Shown: positions 10,069 to 19,208 of the stretch, piece after piece | Layout of the letters: each line of letters opens with the position of its first letter | How positions within the stretch are numbered: position 1 is the first letter of the stretch | Source: Anaerolineaceae bacterium | GTDB lineage: Bacteria; Chloroflexota; Anaerolineae; Anaerolineales; Anaerolineaceae | DNA: 64,000 bases | Direction: 5' to 3' | Assembly: GCA_002702705.1 (NCBI GenBank) | Contig: PABH01000045.1 | Location: 1-64,000, forward strand | Notes under the pieces: generated by a model | What the model saw: only the letters and a program-made list of their open reading frames with translations | Database searches by the model: none | Told to the model about the DNA's origin: nothing | Translations under genes and position numbers: made by a program

Positions 10069-10683
10069 TTAATCAAAAAATTTTACTTCACCGGTACTTA
10101 CGTCGTACATTCCCCCTGATATTCCAATTTTTCCATTATCAAACATTTCCTTTAATACCGGACTGTTTTGTTTGATCTGTTCAATCGTCTGGTGTACGTT
10201 TTCTTCCGCGATCTGATCTATATCGATTTCCATCCAACCTGAGGAAGCATCCCTTACAACCTGGACAGCTGGCTTTATTTTTTCGACCAGACCTGTTAAA
10301 TTTCCCAGTTTGACATCATCATAAGCACCCTGAATTGCTCCACAGCTGGTATGTCCTAGAACCAGAATATGTTTTGAGCCAACAACATTACAGGCAAACT
10401 CCATGCTGCCTAAAATATCCTCATTCACAATATTTCCAGCTATTCGAATGCTGAAAATATCACCTACACCCTTATCAAAAACCAACTCTGGTGAAACACG
10501 AGAATCAACACATCCTAATACAACAGCAAATGGATATTGCCCTTCACTAGAATCTTGGATTTGCTGTTGAAAATTCTTCTCATTAAGTTTTCCTTTGACA
10601 AACCGTTGATTCCCTTCTTTTAACAACGCTAATGCTTTTGCAGGGCTTATCAAATCTAATGTATCCTTCGATTTGTTTTTCAT
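10069..10683 (-). CDS. beta-class carbonic anhydrase
   Basis: This enzyme reversibly hydrates CO2 to bicarbonate. The 204-residue protein has the beta-class zinc site: Cys58 and Asp60 in GCVDSR, His111 and Cys114 in GHTSCGA. The start is placed at the second ATG because the first ATG itself contributes GGAGGAT, an ideal ribosome site. There is no signal peptide, so it is cytoplasmic. It lies about 35 bp downstream of a SulP transporter on the same strand. A carbonic anhydrase beside a SulP protein is the usual arrangement for bicarbonate uptake, so the pair probably serves inorganic-carbon supply or pH balance. Confidence 0.94.
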   Translation of the reverse strand: MKNKSKDTLDLISPAKALALLKEGNQRFVKGKLNEKNFQQQIQDSSEGQYPFAVVLGCVDSRVSPELVFDKGVGDIFSIRIAGNIVNEDILGSMEFACNVVGSKHILVLGHTSCGAIQGAYDDVKLGNLTGLVEKIKPAVQVVRDASSGWMEIDIDQIAEENVHQTIEQIKQNSPVLKEMFDNGKIGISGGMYDVSTGEVKFFD

Positions 10684-10717
10684 TTTATCCTCCATTGATC
10701 TATTTATTCTAATTAAT

Positions 10718-11767
10718 TTATTTTTGTTTATTTTTTTCTTCTGTAACCAGGGTCTGTTTTACCCATTGAATACTTTCTTCAAATGTTTGAAATAATTGAT
10801 GTTCTGGAACCAAATCAGGAATAATGTCAATCCTGCGGAACATATCACATGGCTGATCATTCAATCCGGTAAACACAACCAGCACACCTTTTCTCCGCAA
10901 CTCCAGAATAACTTCTTCCATTGCATATAAACCAGACTGGTCTATATGTGGTACACGATCCATTCGAATGATCAGCACCCGGATTTTCTGATCCAGTTTT
11001 TTAACCAAATCCTGGAAATAAGATGTAAATCCAAAGAACATGGGCCCATACAAATGTTTAATATAAATACGATCCTTAAATTCCTCGTATAGGTTGATTT
11101 CATCATCCCAGGGCTTCTCTGCGACTACACCGGATAGGGTTAAGACGGATGTACCTTTTTCTGCCAAATCACTGGATCGTTTCATGAAAAGCAACGACGC
11201 CAACAAAACACCCACACCAACCGCCTGGATCAGGCTGCCAAATGTAGTAATCAATAATACGGCAATTAAAACAACCGCATCTGCTTTTGGAACATGACGT
11301 AAGTGTTTCAACCCCTTGGTGTCAACAATTGCAAAACCAATCGGGATTAGAATTCCTGCTAACACAGATAGCGGGATGAAAGCAGCTAGTTGACCAGCCC
11401 CTAACAGCACCAACAATAAAAATAAGCCATGAATGGTACCTGATAAGCGAGTTTTGCCGCCGGCATTAATATTTACCACCGTGCCTTTGGTTGCCCCAGC
11501 CCCAGGAATACCACCAAAAATAGCTGAGACAAAGTTAGCAATGCCCTGACCAATTAACTCACGATTACTGTTATGTTTGGTTTTGGTAATATTATCTGCA
11601 ATAACAGATGTAAGCAGCGAATCGATTGAACCAAGTACAGCCAACACTACAGCATATTCTAGAATTAAGAAGTAAACCTGAGGGTCAATAGAGAATATTC
11701 CACTAACCTGCAGTGTGGGTAAGCCTGATGGAATATCACCAATTAATGGGACGTCTAATCGTAAAAA
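10718..11767 (-). CDS. SulP anion transporter, C-terminal part (frameshifted)
   Basis: This is the second part of one SulP (SLC26-like) transporter gene. It carries the last membrane helices and a cytoplasmic STAS domain with the typical HIDQSG segment. It is open from the T7 run (A7 at 11763-11769 on the plus strand) and continues the conserved sequence DVPLIGDIPSGLP that belongs directly after the N-terminal part. The first Met available (11647) is inside a membrane helix, so this is not an independent start. Removing one T from the run joins both parts into one normal-length transporter. Bicarbonate is the likely substrate, given the neighbouring carbonic anhydrase. Confidence 0.85.
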   Translation of the reverse strand, partial: FLRLDVPLIGDIPSGLPTLQVSGIFSIDPQVYFLILEYAVVLAVLGSIDSLLTSVIADNITKTKHNSNRELIGQGIANFVSAIFGGIPGAGATKGTVVNINAGGKTRLSGTIHGLFLLLVLLGAGQLAAFIPLSVLAGILIPIGFAIVDTKGLKHLRHVPKADAVVLIAVLLITTFGSLIQAVGVGVLLASLLFMKRSSDLAEKGTSVLTLSGVVAEKPWDDEINLYEEFKDRIYIKHLYGPMFFGFTSYFQDLVKKLDQKIRVLIIRMDRVPHIDQSGLYAMEEVILELRRKGVLVVFTGLNDQPCDMFRRIDIIPDLVPEHQLFQTFEESIQWVKQTLVTEEKNKQK

Positions 11768-12407
11768 AATAACTTACTAAGGTCGCTGATATGAGCGCAA
11801 CTAATGAGCTAGGTACGAGTTTTGTTACCTTTGGGAAAAGATAATAAACAATAACTGTGAAAATCCCTAATCCCAATGCTGCCAGATTTAATTCTCCAAA
11901 TAATCGCGGCAGCTCTGTAAAAACATTGATCGTATTTTTAGGAGCTGAAACGCCAGCAAAAGGATAAATTTGAAGCAGCACGATAATGATTCCAACACCA
12001 CTCATAAAACCGGAAATTACGGGATATGGAAAATATTTTATATATCGTGCTATGTTCAAGAAACCAAAGACTATTTGAAGCAAGCCACCTAACATAAAAG
12101 TTACCACAATGATGCTCATCGCACTTTCAACACTGCCTGCAAAATCAATTGCTGCAGCCACCAATGTTGCGGAAACAACTGTCATTGGGCCTGTAGGTCC
12201 ACTGGCCTGGGTTGCGGTTCCACCAAAAATTGCAGCTAAAATACCAATAGCAATCGCCCCATACAACCCCGCTATTGCTCCCAATCCAGACTGTACACCA
12301 AATGCAAGTGCTAAAGGTAATGCAATCACACCAGCTACCAATCCACCTGTCAGGTCACCACGCAAATTTTTAATATCATAAATTTTTGTTTTCATAATTT
12401 TTTCCAT
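11736..12407 (-). CDS. SulP anion transporter, N-terminal part (frameshifted)
   Basis: This is the first part of the SulP transporter. It starts with the conserved LRGDLTGGLVAGVIALPLALAFG and GPTGPMTVVSATLVAAAI motifs and holds about six to seven membrane helices. It then leaves the family sequence at LVSYFF and ends 13 codons later in an unrelated tail. The shift falls in a run of seven T, so it may be a sequencing or assembly error, a real mutation, or slippage that restores frame. Translation could start at 12407 or 12395 (MKTKIYD); neither has a strong ribosome site. Confidence 0.85.
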   Translation of the reverse strand: MEKIMKTKIYDIKNLRGDLTGGLVAGVIALPLALAFGVQSGLGAIAGLYGAIAIGILAAIFGGTATQASGPTGPMTVVSATLVAAAIDFAGSVESAMSIIVVTFMLGGLLQIVFGFLNIARYIKYFPYPVISGFMSGVGIIIVLLQIYPFAGVSAPKNTINVFTELPRLFGELNLAALGLGIFTVIVYYLFPKVTKLVPSSLVALISATLVSYFFTIRRPINW

Positions 12408-12644
12408 TTTTTTGATTTGTGGAGAGTAAAATAAAAGTATCAGTAATCTTTTTGTTTTTTATTTTATTTATAAAAATTATAAATAATTTCCGAACCAAAA
12501 CAAAACTACAAAAACCCTGTTGTATAATGTTTGTATATTCTTTGCAGAATTTATGAATAGAACCCACATTGGGGAAAATTATTTGAAAAAAAACTCATAA
12601 ATACACATTTTTTACCAGCATGATTAAAAACCTTGCCCTGATGC

Positions 12645-14141
12645 ATGTCGTTTGTTAAACTTATGTCCATCATGCAGCAAACTTTAGGTACATATTTAAA
12701 AAAAATTAGAAAATCCAGGAATCTTTCTTTAGAGGAAGTATCTTTTTCAACAAAAATTAAAATCCATTATCTCGAAGCTTTGGAAGAAGATGAGCATTCG
12801 GTCTTACCTTCACGCGTCCAGGGAAAAGGTTTCTTAAGACTTTACGCAGACTTCTTAAACCTTGATGAAAAAAGGGTTATCACCGCTTGGGAAGCACCGG
12901 ATTTACTGATGCCAGGGGAAAAAGAAGTGCCATCTGAAGATTGGGAAAGCAAACAACAAACCAAGATTTCCGAACAACCACCAAAACAATCTGAAAATTT
13001 TCCTCTGCCACAACCACCAGAGTCGGATTTAATTCATATTGAAGAGGATGAAGAAACAACAGTAACAGAAGAAAAATACATCCACTTCGATCAAAAAACA
13101 GAACATAAAGACCAATTATCTTTCGAGGAAGATCAATCTCAACAAATGGTTACGGAATCAAAAGCCATTTTTATTGAAATTGGTCAAATTCTTCAGGAAA
13201 ACCGCCAATCCCTACATCTAACTTTAGAAGAGATTGAACAATATACCAATATTCGTGTGCACTATTTAAAAGCTTTGGAAAGCGGCAACCTCGAATCTTT
13301 ACCATCTCCTGTGCAGGGACGAGGTATGTTAAGTAACTATGCAAAATTCCTTAATCTTAACCATGAAGAGTTGTTATTAAAATTCGCAAACGGCCTCCAG
13401 CTCCGGCGAACAGAACAATTATCACCCGAACAGCGGGAAACCAAAACCAAACAGGACAAGTCTCCTTCTTCCCAGATTACAATACTTGCAAAAAAATATT
13501 TATCCTTGGACTTTATTTTAACCATTGTATTAATTATCGGTGTTTTTGGTATTATTATTTTCGCTGCCGCTCAAATAGCATCTCCCGCTTTGTCACCTGA
13601 AACCACTTCGCCGCCCTCAATTTCGGACGTATTATTAGAATCAACCGAAATGACGGCAGAAACAACACCCACGCCAACCCTCGCCCTAACCAGTTTGGCT
13701 GTTGTACCGGTGGAAAATGGCACGGAAGAAACAGGAGAAGAAACACCAATTCCAGAAGGAGACTTACCGCTGCAGTTGTATGTAATCTCAAGACAAAGAG
13801 CTTTTTTACGTATCACCGCAGATGATGAAATAGTGTTTGATGGCAGAACGATTCCAGGAAACGCTTATGAATTTTCTGCAGAAAATCAAATTGAATTATT
13901 AACCGGTAATGCGGGTGCATTGGAAGTTTATTTTAATCAAGAATCATTGGGCAGTTTGGGTTCTGACAGCGAGGTGGTATCGTTGTTATTTACCCTCGAT
14001 CAAGGTTTTGTGACACCAACCCCCAGGGTCAGCCCGACACCGACCAACACCCAAGTACCCACTGCCACAATTACCCCAACGCCAACCCCAACTCAGACCA
14101 TTGTCGTACCCACACCCACGGTGACCCCGTTTATCCCTTAA
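12645..14141 (+). CDS. RodZ-like membrane protein with two HTH domains
   Basis: This is a 498-residue protein resembling RodZ, the cytoskeleton-linked cell-shape factor. It has two copies of the Xre-type HTH_25 domain, near residues 12-80 and 175-245, each ending in a similar block (LPSRVQGKGFLRLYADFL and LPSPVQGRGMLSNYAKFL). An acidic linker joins them. One membrane helix lies near 287-307, followed by a Thr/Pro linker and a DUF4115-like beta domain near 375-445 (residues RAFLRITADDEIVFDG). The Thr-Pro repeat tail is probably extracytoplasmic. Three in-frame ATGs (12645, 12663, 12672) are possible starts, with none clearly favoured by a ribosome site. The gene is three bases upstream of rimO, suggesting co-transcription. 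Confidence 0.8.
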   Translation: MSFVKLMSIMQQTLGTYLKKIRKSRNLSLEEVSFSTKIKIHYLEALEEDEHSVLPSRVQGKGFLRLYADFLNLDEKRVITAWEAPDLLMPGEKEVPSEDWESKQQTKISEQPPKQSENFPLPQPPESDLIHIEEDEETTVTEEKYIHFDQKTEHKDQLSFEEDQSQQMVTESKAIFIEIGQILQENRQSLHLTLEEIEQYTNIRVHYLKALESGNLESLPSPVQGRGMLSNYAKFLNLNHEELLLKFANGLQLRRTEQLSPEQRETKTKQDKSPSSQITILAKKYLSLDFILTIVLIIGVFGIIIFAAAQIASPALSPETTSPPSISDVLLESTEMTAETTPTPTLALTSLAVVPVENGTEETGEETPIPEGDLPLQLYVISRQRAFLRITADDEIVFDGRTIPGNAYEFSAENQIELLTGNAGALEVYFNQESLGSLGSDSEVVSLLFTLDQGFVTPTPRVSPTPTNTQVPTATITPTPTPTQTIVVPTPTVTPFIP

Positions 14142-14144
14142 ATT

Positions 14145-15473
14145 ATGATGAAAAAAAACAACTTTTACCTACTATCGTTAGGCTGTGCAAAAAACCTGGT
14201 TGATTCCGAATCAATTGCAGGCTTGTTGGATCAATCCGGATTTATCAGTACAGATAAACCGGATCAAGCAGAGATTTTGATTGTTAATACCTGTGGTTTC
14301 ATTAAACCCGCAGTCGATGAATCGATCGCGGAATTACGCAATCTGGCTGAACAAAAAAAGAAAGGGCAAATGCTGATTGCCGCCGGTTGTTTGACTGAAC
14401 GGTATCGTCACCATGTTGCTGAACAGGTGCCCGGTTTAGACGGTATCATTGGAACCCGTCGATGGATGGATATTATCGATTTAATCCATGAAATCAGAAA
14501 AACACCCAATCAACCACGATATCACCTGCCGGAAGTTGCAACAATTGGTACCGATGAAAAAGGTATTTTGCGTGCGGCCGTTCAAGGTGCTTCTGCTTAC
14601 TTAAAAATTGCTGATGGCTGCCGCCGAACCTGTTCTTATTGTGCTATTCCAGCTATTAAAGGAACACAAGTCAGCCGCCCGGTGGATACCATTTTACAAG
14701 AAGCAAGTCTCTTAGATCAGGCTGGCATCAACGAACTGATTCTTATTTCACAAGATACCACCGATTATGGACATGATCTGGGTGTAAAAGATGGCCTGGC
14801 AAAATTACTTAAACAATTAGTGCAAACCGTTCCAGAAATGCCCTGGATTCGGCTTTTGTATGCTTATCCTGGATATGTAACCAATCAATTGATTGACGTT
14901 ATGGCCACGCACTCACAAATTCTGCCCTATCTCGATATACCTTTGCAGCATGCCCATCCGGATGTTTTACGCAGCATGCGCCGCCCATCCAATATTGATT
15001 GGGTTTATTCAACGATTGATAAAATGCGAACTGCGATGCCTGATCTGGCAATCCGCACAACATTTATTGTCGGTTACCCTGGTGAAACCGAAACCGAATT
15101 TCAGACTCTACTAGACTTTTTACGAGATTTAAAATTTGATCATGTGGGTGCTTTTGCCTATTTCCAAGAAAAGGGTACCCGCGCAGATCCTCTCGGTGAT
15201 CCCGTTCCCGAAGAAGAAAAACAAGACCGCTTAGACCGGCTAATGCAATTACAGGCTGATATTTCGTTACAAAAAAATCAGTCTTTCATTGGTAAAACTT
15301 TGGATATTCTGGTAGAAGGATTTAATGAAGGGATTTCGGTTGGGCGCTCCTACCGTGATGCACCGGAAATCGATGGTTTGGTATTTGTGGAAGGAGAATT
15401 GCCAATCGGCACCTTAAGCTCGGTGAAAATTACGGATGCTTTAGTACATGACCTGGTAGGCACATCTGTTTAA
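14145..15473 (+). CDS. rimO: ribosomal protein S12 methylthiotransferase RimO
   Basis: RimO is a radical-SAM enzyme with two iron-sulfur clusters that adds a methylthio group to an Asp of ribosomal protein S12. The 442 residues show the UPF0004 domain with its three Cys (LGCAKN, NTCGF, AAGCLTE), the radical-SAM CxxxCxxC in GCRRTCSYC, and a C-terminal TRAM domain. The LGCAKNLVDSE start and SYCAIPAIKG favour RimO over MiaB or MtaB. It lies three bases after the RodZ-like gene and five before the next gene. Adjacent ATGs at 14145 and 14148 are equivalent starts. Confidence 0.95.
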   Translation: MMKKNNFYLLSLGCAKNLVDSESIAGLLDQSGFISTDKPDQAEILIVNTCGFIKPAVDESIAELRNLAEQKKKGQMLIAAGCLTERYRHHVAEQVPGLDGIIGTRRWMDIIDLIHEIRKTPNQPRYHLPEVATIGTDEKGILRAAVQGASAYLKIADGCRRTCSYCAIPAIKGTQVSRPVDTILQEASLLDQAGINELILISQDTTDYGHDLGVKDGLAKLLKQLVQTVPEMPWIRLLYAYPGYVTNQLIDVMATHSQILPYLDIPLQHAHPDVLRSMRRPSNIDWVYSTIDKMRTAMPDLAIRTTFIVGYPGETETEFQTLLDFLRDLKFDHVGAFAYFQEKGTRADPLGDPVPEEEKQDRLDRLMQLQADISLQKNQSFIGKTLDILVEGFNEGISVGRSYRDAPEIDGLVFVEGELPIGTLSSVKITDALVHDLVGTSV

Positions 15474-15478
15474 AATCA

Positions 15479-16996
15479 ATGTCCCGATATGACCGGCTAG
15501 CCCTGCTTTTAACAGCGATATGTCTGATTTTGTCCAGTTGGGTTTCTTTACAAATATTTGAAGGAATCCCCCATCTGGAAGATGAAATCGCTTATGTTTG
15601 GCAAGCAAAAACGATCACCCATAATGATCTCAGCATCGAGTCTCCACCTTGCCCAACCTGTTTTTTGGTACCTTTTGTAGTCGATTACCAGGGGATTCGT
15701 TTTAGCAAATACCCTCCAGGCTGGCCGGCTGTTCTTTCTTTAGGATTGCGTTTGGATATCCGCCCGTATGTAAATCCGATTCTGGCAGCATTTTCCGCCT
15801 GGCTGATTTATTTATTAATAAAAAAAATAACAGACGAAAAAACCGCATTGCTGGCGGTTTTTTTGTTAATCATCAGTCCTTTCTTTTTATTAAATGCGGG
15901 GTCCTTATTATCCCATATCTGGTCCTTGTGGTTATTCTTCGTTTTCCTTCATGCCTGGTTTGATACATTTTATTTTTTTCCAAAACAAATTCCCGGCTGG
16001 TTAACCGCCTTGCTCGCCGGTCTGGCTTTAGGTCTGCTGGTATTAACCCGACCTTTAACCGCTGTTGGATTGGCTCTTCCATTCATTCTTCATGGATTGT
16101 TTTTGTTGTTTACAGCATCACCCGCTTTAAAAAAGCTGGCTTTATTAAGCGCAGGCAGTGCAGCATTACTGGCTGGTTTTATTCTGATTTGGCAGTTAGC
16201 CCTGACTGGAGAATTATCGGTCTCAACTTACCAGCTTTGGTGGCCTTATGACAAGGTTGGGTTTGGTTCTGATATTGGTTTACAGCCTGGTGGTTATCAA
16301 TGGAAATATGCCAAAGCCAATGCGAAATTCAGCCTACGAGCAGGATACGCCGATCTTTTCGGGTGGTTCCGTTATTCATGGATCTTTATTCCCTTTGGTT
16401 TGATTGCACTGCGAAAGAACATCAAAGCCTGGCTTATCAGCCTAACCATCCCCGCACTCGTAGGGGTTTATCTTTTTTATTGGATTGGATCCTGGTTGTT
16501 TGGACCTCGTTATTATTTTGAAGCAATTCTGGCTGCCGTGCTGTTGACCGCGGCTGGTTTTGTTTGGTTATTCCGTTTATTATCCGCACCTGCTTTTCAG
16601 ACAAAAAAATGGATGTGGGTACGGCGGCTTGGCTTTTTTCTGCTTTTCCTGGTAAGTACCAGCCTGGTGGTATTTAATCTGGTTTATTATTTACCGCAGC
16701 GGTTAGGAAATATGAAAGGGTTATATGGTGCCACCCGCAGCCAATTGGACCCGTTCCTGACCGAATCGGCAATGGATTTAACCCCAGCCATTATCGTAGT
16801 CCACATTCCGAACCACTGGATTGAATACGCAACCCTCTTAGAACTTTCATCCCCCTATCAAGATACACCTTTTATTTTCACCTTCACGCGCGGACCAATC
16901 ATAGATTATGATATGGCAAAGAACTTCCCTGAACGCAGCATGTGGTATTACTATCCAGAGGAACCCTATAAATTTTATTCAAATCCAAGGCAGTAA
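15479..16996 (+). CDS. GT-C-type membrane glycosyltransferase-like protein
   Basis: This is a polytopic membrane protein of 505 residues with about 10-11 hydrophobic helices. The first outside loop carries PHLEDEIAYVWQAK, resembling the acidic motif of GT-C (PMT/ArnT-like, GT39/GT83) enzymes that use lipid-linked sugars. The KYPPGWP segment in the same loop is also typical of this group. The C-terminal region has a soluble outside domain. The exact substrate cannot be read. It lies five bases after rimO with no clear ribosome site, so translational coupling is likely. It converges with the CopD-like gene with only two bases between stops. Confidence 0.65.
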   Translation: MSRYDRLALLLTAICLILSSWVSLQIFEGIPHLEDEIAYVWQAKTITHNDLSIESPPCPTCFLVPFVVDYQGIRFSKYPPGWPAVLSLGLRLDIRPYVNPILAAFSAWLIYLLIKKITDEKTALLAVFLLIISPFFLLNAGSLLSHIWSLWLFFVFLHAWFDTFYFFPKQIPGWLTALLAGLALGLLVLTRPLTAVGLALPFILHGLFLLFTASPALKKLALLSAGSAALLAGFILIWQLALTGELSVSTYQLWWPYDKVGFGSDIGLQPGGYQWKYAKANAKFSLRAGYADLFGWFRYSWIFIPFGLIALRKNIKAWLISLTIPALVGVYLFYWIGSWLFGPRYYFEAILAAVLLTAAGFVWLFRLLSAPAFQTKKWMWVRRLGFFLLFLVSTSLVVFNLVYYLPQRLGNMKGLYGATRSQLDPFLTESAMDLTPAIIVVHIPNHWIEYATLLELSSPYQDTPFIFTFTRGPIIDYDMAKNFPERSMWYYYPEEPYKFYSNPRQ

Positions 16997-16998
16997 AT

Positions 16999-17517
16999 TT
17001 ACATCACCGAACGTGCCAGGGCTGTAAACAACAAGACCAATATCGATAAAACGATATTGATTCGATTGATGGTAATTTCACTGCGTTCCAATTTTGAACG
17101 TTCGATGGGGTCTACTGCTTTACCCAGATTTTGAGCCATCGCCAGGCGTTTTAGCTTCGGTAAGGTAATCCAAGTCATTATGCCCATAAAAACAACCAAA
17201 ATTACAACGAGAATATGTTTTACAAACAGTGCAACCGCCCAATTGTTATGAATGCTTAAAAAACCTTCATACAAAGGGTGCTCACTCATCTGAAACATAC
17301 CCGTCGCTCCTAGAACAACAAGTGATAACCAGCCCACCGGCTGGAATTTTTGCTGCAAACCACTCAGAAATGATATCCGCTGTTCAGGTGTTAAATTCTT
17401 TTTTACATACGGCATTATTAAAACGGACAAAACAAACATACCGCCAATCCAAACAACCGTCGCCAACATATGCAGCCAATAAGCTAAAGAAAGCACCCAA
17501 TACGGAATTTCGGACAT
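16999..17517 (-). CDS. CopD-family membrane protein
   Basis: This is a small membrane protein of 172 residues with four hydrophobic helices. The N-terminal WLHMLATVVWIGGMF matches the CopD/DUF2269-type pattern in which a His in helix 1 and a later His (KHILVVI) could bind heme or copper. The role in copper handling is inferred from the family and is uncertain. It starts five bases after the TPR gene and is probably translated from the same message. Confidence 0.65.
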   Translation of the reverse strand: MSEIPYWVLSLAYWLHMLATVVWIGGMFVLSVLIMPYVKKNLTPEQRISFLSGLQQKFQPVGWLSLVVLGATGMFQMSEHPLYEGFLSIHNNWAVALFVKHILVVILVVFMGIMTWITLPKLKRLAMAQNLGKAVDPIERSKLERSEITINRINIVLSILVLLFTALARSVM

Positions 17518-17522
17518 AAAAC

Positions 17523-18653
17523 CTACAAATCTGGCGCTGGGGTTGCCGTGGCGGGTGGTGGTTCCGATCCTTGTGTCGGCGCAGGAGTAGGCTCGGTTCC
17601 CTCTGTAGGGGCAGGAGGAGTCGTCTCTCCAATGGTTGGCTCTACGGAAGGCGGTGGTGTCGGCGTAGCTTGCTGTGGTTTTTTGGTAGGTTCTTCTTCC
17701 GGTTTATGACATTCTTCGTACGCTTTAGTCGCTTTCGGGACAACGTTTTGATCATTCATCACAGCAAGCGCCATTTCGTATTTTTCGGATGCCAGACAAA
17801 ATTCTTCACTCAAGTTTAATAAATCACCCCAGTTTATCAGACCGACCCGATACCGTTCTGTTGTTGTCATACCGGAACTATCCCGAAGATAGGGCAAATA
17901 AGTATACAGATCACCAAAAATTGCAACAACCTGTGACCAATCCAAAGCCCAGTAACTGGCTCCATTTAAGTAATTTCTAGCCCACATACGGTAATTTTTT
18001 GCTTCCAAATCTAGCGGTGCAAAGGTTTCTGCTAAAGATAAGTCATAAATTCCTGGTTCCAAACTTCCTTCGTTTAATATTAATTCAACACCTCGATTCC
18101 GAAGTGCTAAATAATATAATCCATCAACATCCACCGTGCGATAATCTAGGTTTAATTCCCGTAATGAATCCAATGTAGCCATTGCATCTTGCCAATTTTC
18201 CTCTCGGACATAAACCATGGCCTGTTCAAACAGTTCCTCTTCACCACGCAAATCGGGAGTAGGCGTTAATGTTGGTGTTGGAGCTAAAGTTGGGGTAGCA
18301 ACCTGTGCTTTTGCCAGCATTACCTCCGTTAATTTTTCTTGGGCGCCGGGAAAGTTTGGCATAATTTGGATAACATATTCAAACCGTTTTTGGGCATTCT
18401 CATATTGTTTATTTGCTAACTCACTAACACCCAATTCAAATTGAACTGTAGCAGCATTAACAACACTTTTATCTTGTTCCTGTAAACGCAGTTGTTTGGC
18501 TTTTTCCAGGCCAAAATATCCTCCGATCGCGCTGCCAATCAGCACAATCAAAATACCTATTAATACCCAACGACCGCGGCGCGGTTTGGGCGATTTTTTT
18601 TGTTCCAAGTTTTCTTCATTTTGGAGTGGTTGTGTATTTTCTGTTGATTCCAT
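17523..18653 (-). CDS. membrane-anchored TPR-like protein
   Basis: No specific function is recognised for this 376-residue protein. It has a cytoplasmic N-terminus rich in charged residues, one membrane helix (RWVLIGILIVLIGSAIGGYF) near residues 28-47, helical repeats reminiscent of TPR (ANKQYENAQKRFEYVIQIMPNFPGAQEKL), a Thr/Pro spacer, more helical repeats, and a Pro/Thr-rich tail of about 70 residues. The start is placed at MESTENTQ. The frame stays open upstream for 37 more codons but would run over the promoter region of the divergent fur gene. It leads a two-gene unit with the CopD-like gene. Confidence 0.6.
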   Translation of the reverse strand: MESTENTQPLQNEENLEQKKSPKPRRGRWVLIGILIVLIGSAIGGYFGLEKAKQLRLQEQDKSVVNAATVQFELGVSELANKQYENAQKRFEYVIQIMPNFPGAQEKLTEVMLAKAQVATPTLAPTPTLTPTPDLRGEEELFEQAMVYVREENWQDAMATLDSLRELNLDYRTVDVDGLYYLALRNRGVELILNEGSLEPGIYDLSLAETFAPLDLEAKNYRMWARNYLNGASYWALDWSQVVAIFGDLYTYLPYLRDSSGMTTTERYRVGLINWGDLLNLSEEFCLASEKYEMALAVMNDQNVVPKATKAYEECHKPEEEPTKKPQQATPTPPPSVEPTIGETTPPAPTEGTEPTPAPTQGSEPPPATATPAPDL

Positions 18654-18747
18654 AGCGGCAATTATACACATTTTAGGGCAGAATAACCAGACCATTTGAT
18701 ACAATATGAAGTGGAATGAAATTCTGAATAAACGCAAAGGGAAATCA

Positions 18748-19197
18748 ATGACCAATTGGATCAACCAAGACTGGCTAAAAATCCTTCAAGAAAAAGGTTT
18801 TCGAATTACGAAACCTTTAAGAATTATTACGGACATTCTGGCATCGTCCAATCATATTTTGAATCCGACACAGGTCTATCTGGAAGCCCGGGAGGAATAT
18901 CCAAAAATCGGTTTAGTGACCGTTTATCGTACAATGGAAAAGCTGGAAGAAGCCGGATTAATTGAACGGGTTCACATGCCTGATGGCTGCCAATCTTTCT
19001 TCCAGGCTGCTGCGGGTCACCAACACCTGTTAATTTGTACCAAGTGCTCCAAAGCAGAATATTTTGAGGGTGATAACCTAGGCACATTATTTAACCGAAC
19101 CGGCCAATCATTCGGATATGAGATTACCAACCATTGGCTGCAGTTATTTGGTCTTTGCCAAGACTGTCAGTTAAAACATACCAACAACCCAACTTAA
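18748..19197 (+). CDS. Fur-family transcriptional regulator
   Basis: This is a metal- or peroxide-responsive DNA-binding repressor of 149 residues. The N-terminal winged helix (GFRITKPLRIITDIL, then LVTVYRTMEKLEEAGLI) is typical. The dimer domain has HQHLLICTKC and a later CQDC pair, the usual structural zinc site. Family branch (Fur, Zur or PerR) cannot be settled by eye. The HQHL without the full HHHD sensory motif leaves metal choice open. The start is placed at MTNWINQDW because AAGGGA precedes it; an in-frame ATG 14 codons upstream lacks a ribosome site. It is followed 11 bp later by rsmI. Confidence 0.85.
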   Translation: MTNWINQDWLKILQEKGFRITKPLRIITDILASSNHILNPTQVYLEAREEYPKIGLVTVYRTMEKLEEAGLIERVHMPDGCQSFFQAAAGHQHLLICTKCSKAEYFEGDNLGTLFNRTGQSFGYEITNHWLQLFGLCQDCQLKHTNNPT

Positions 19198-19208
19198 AAG
19201 GCAAATAA

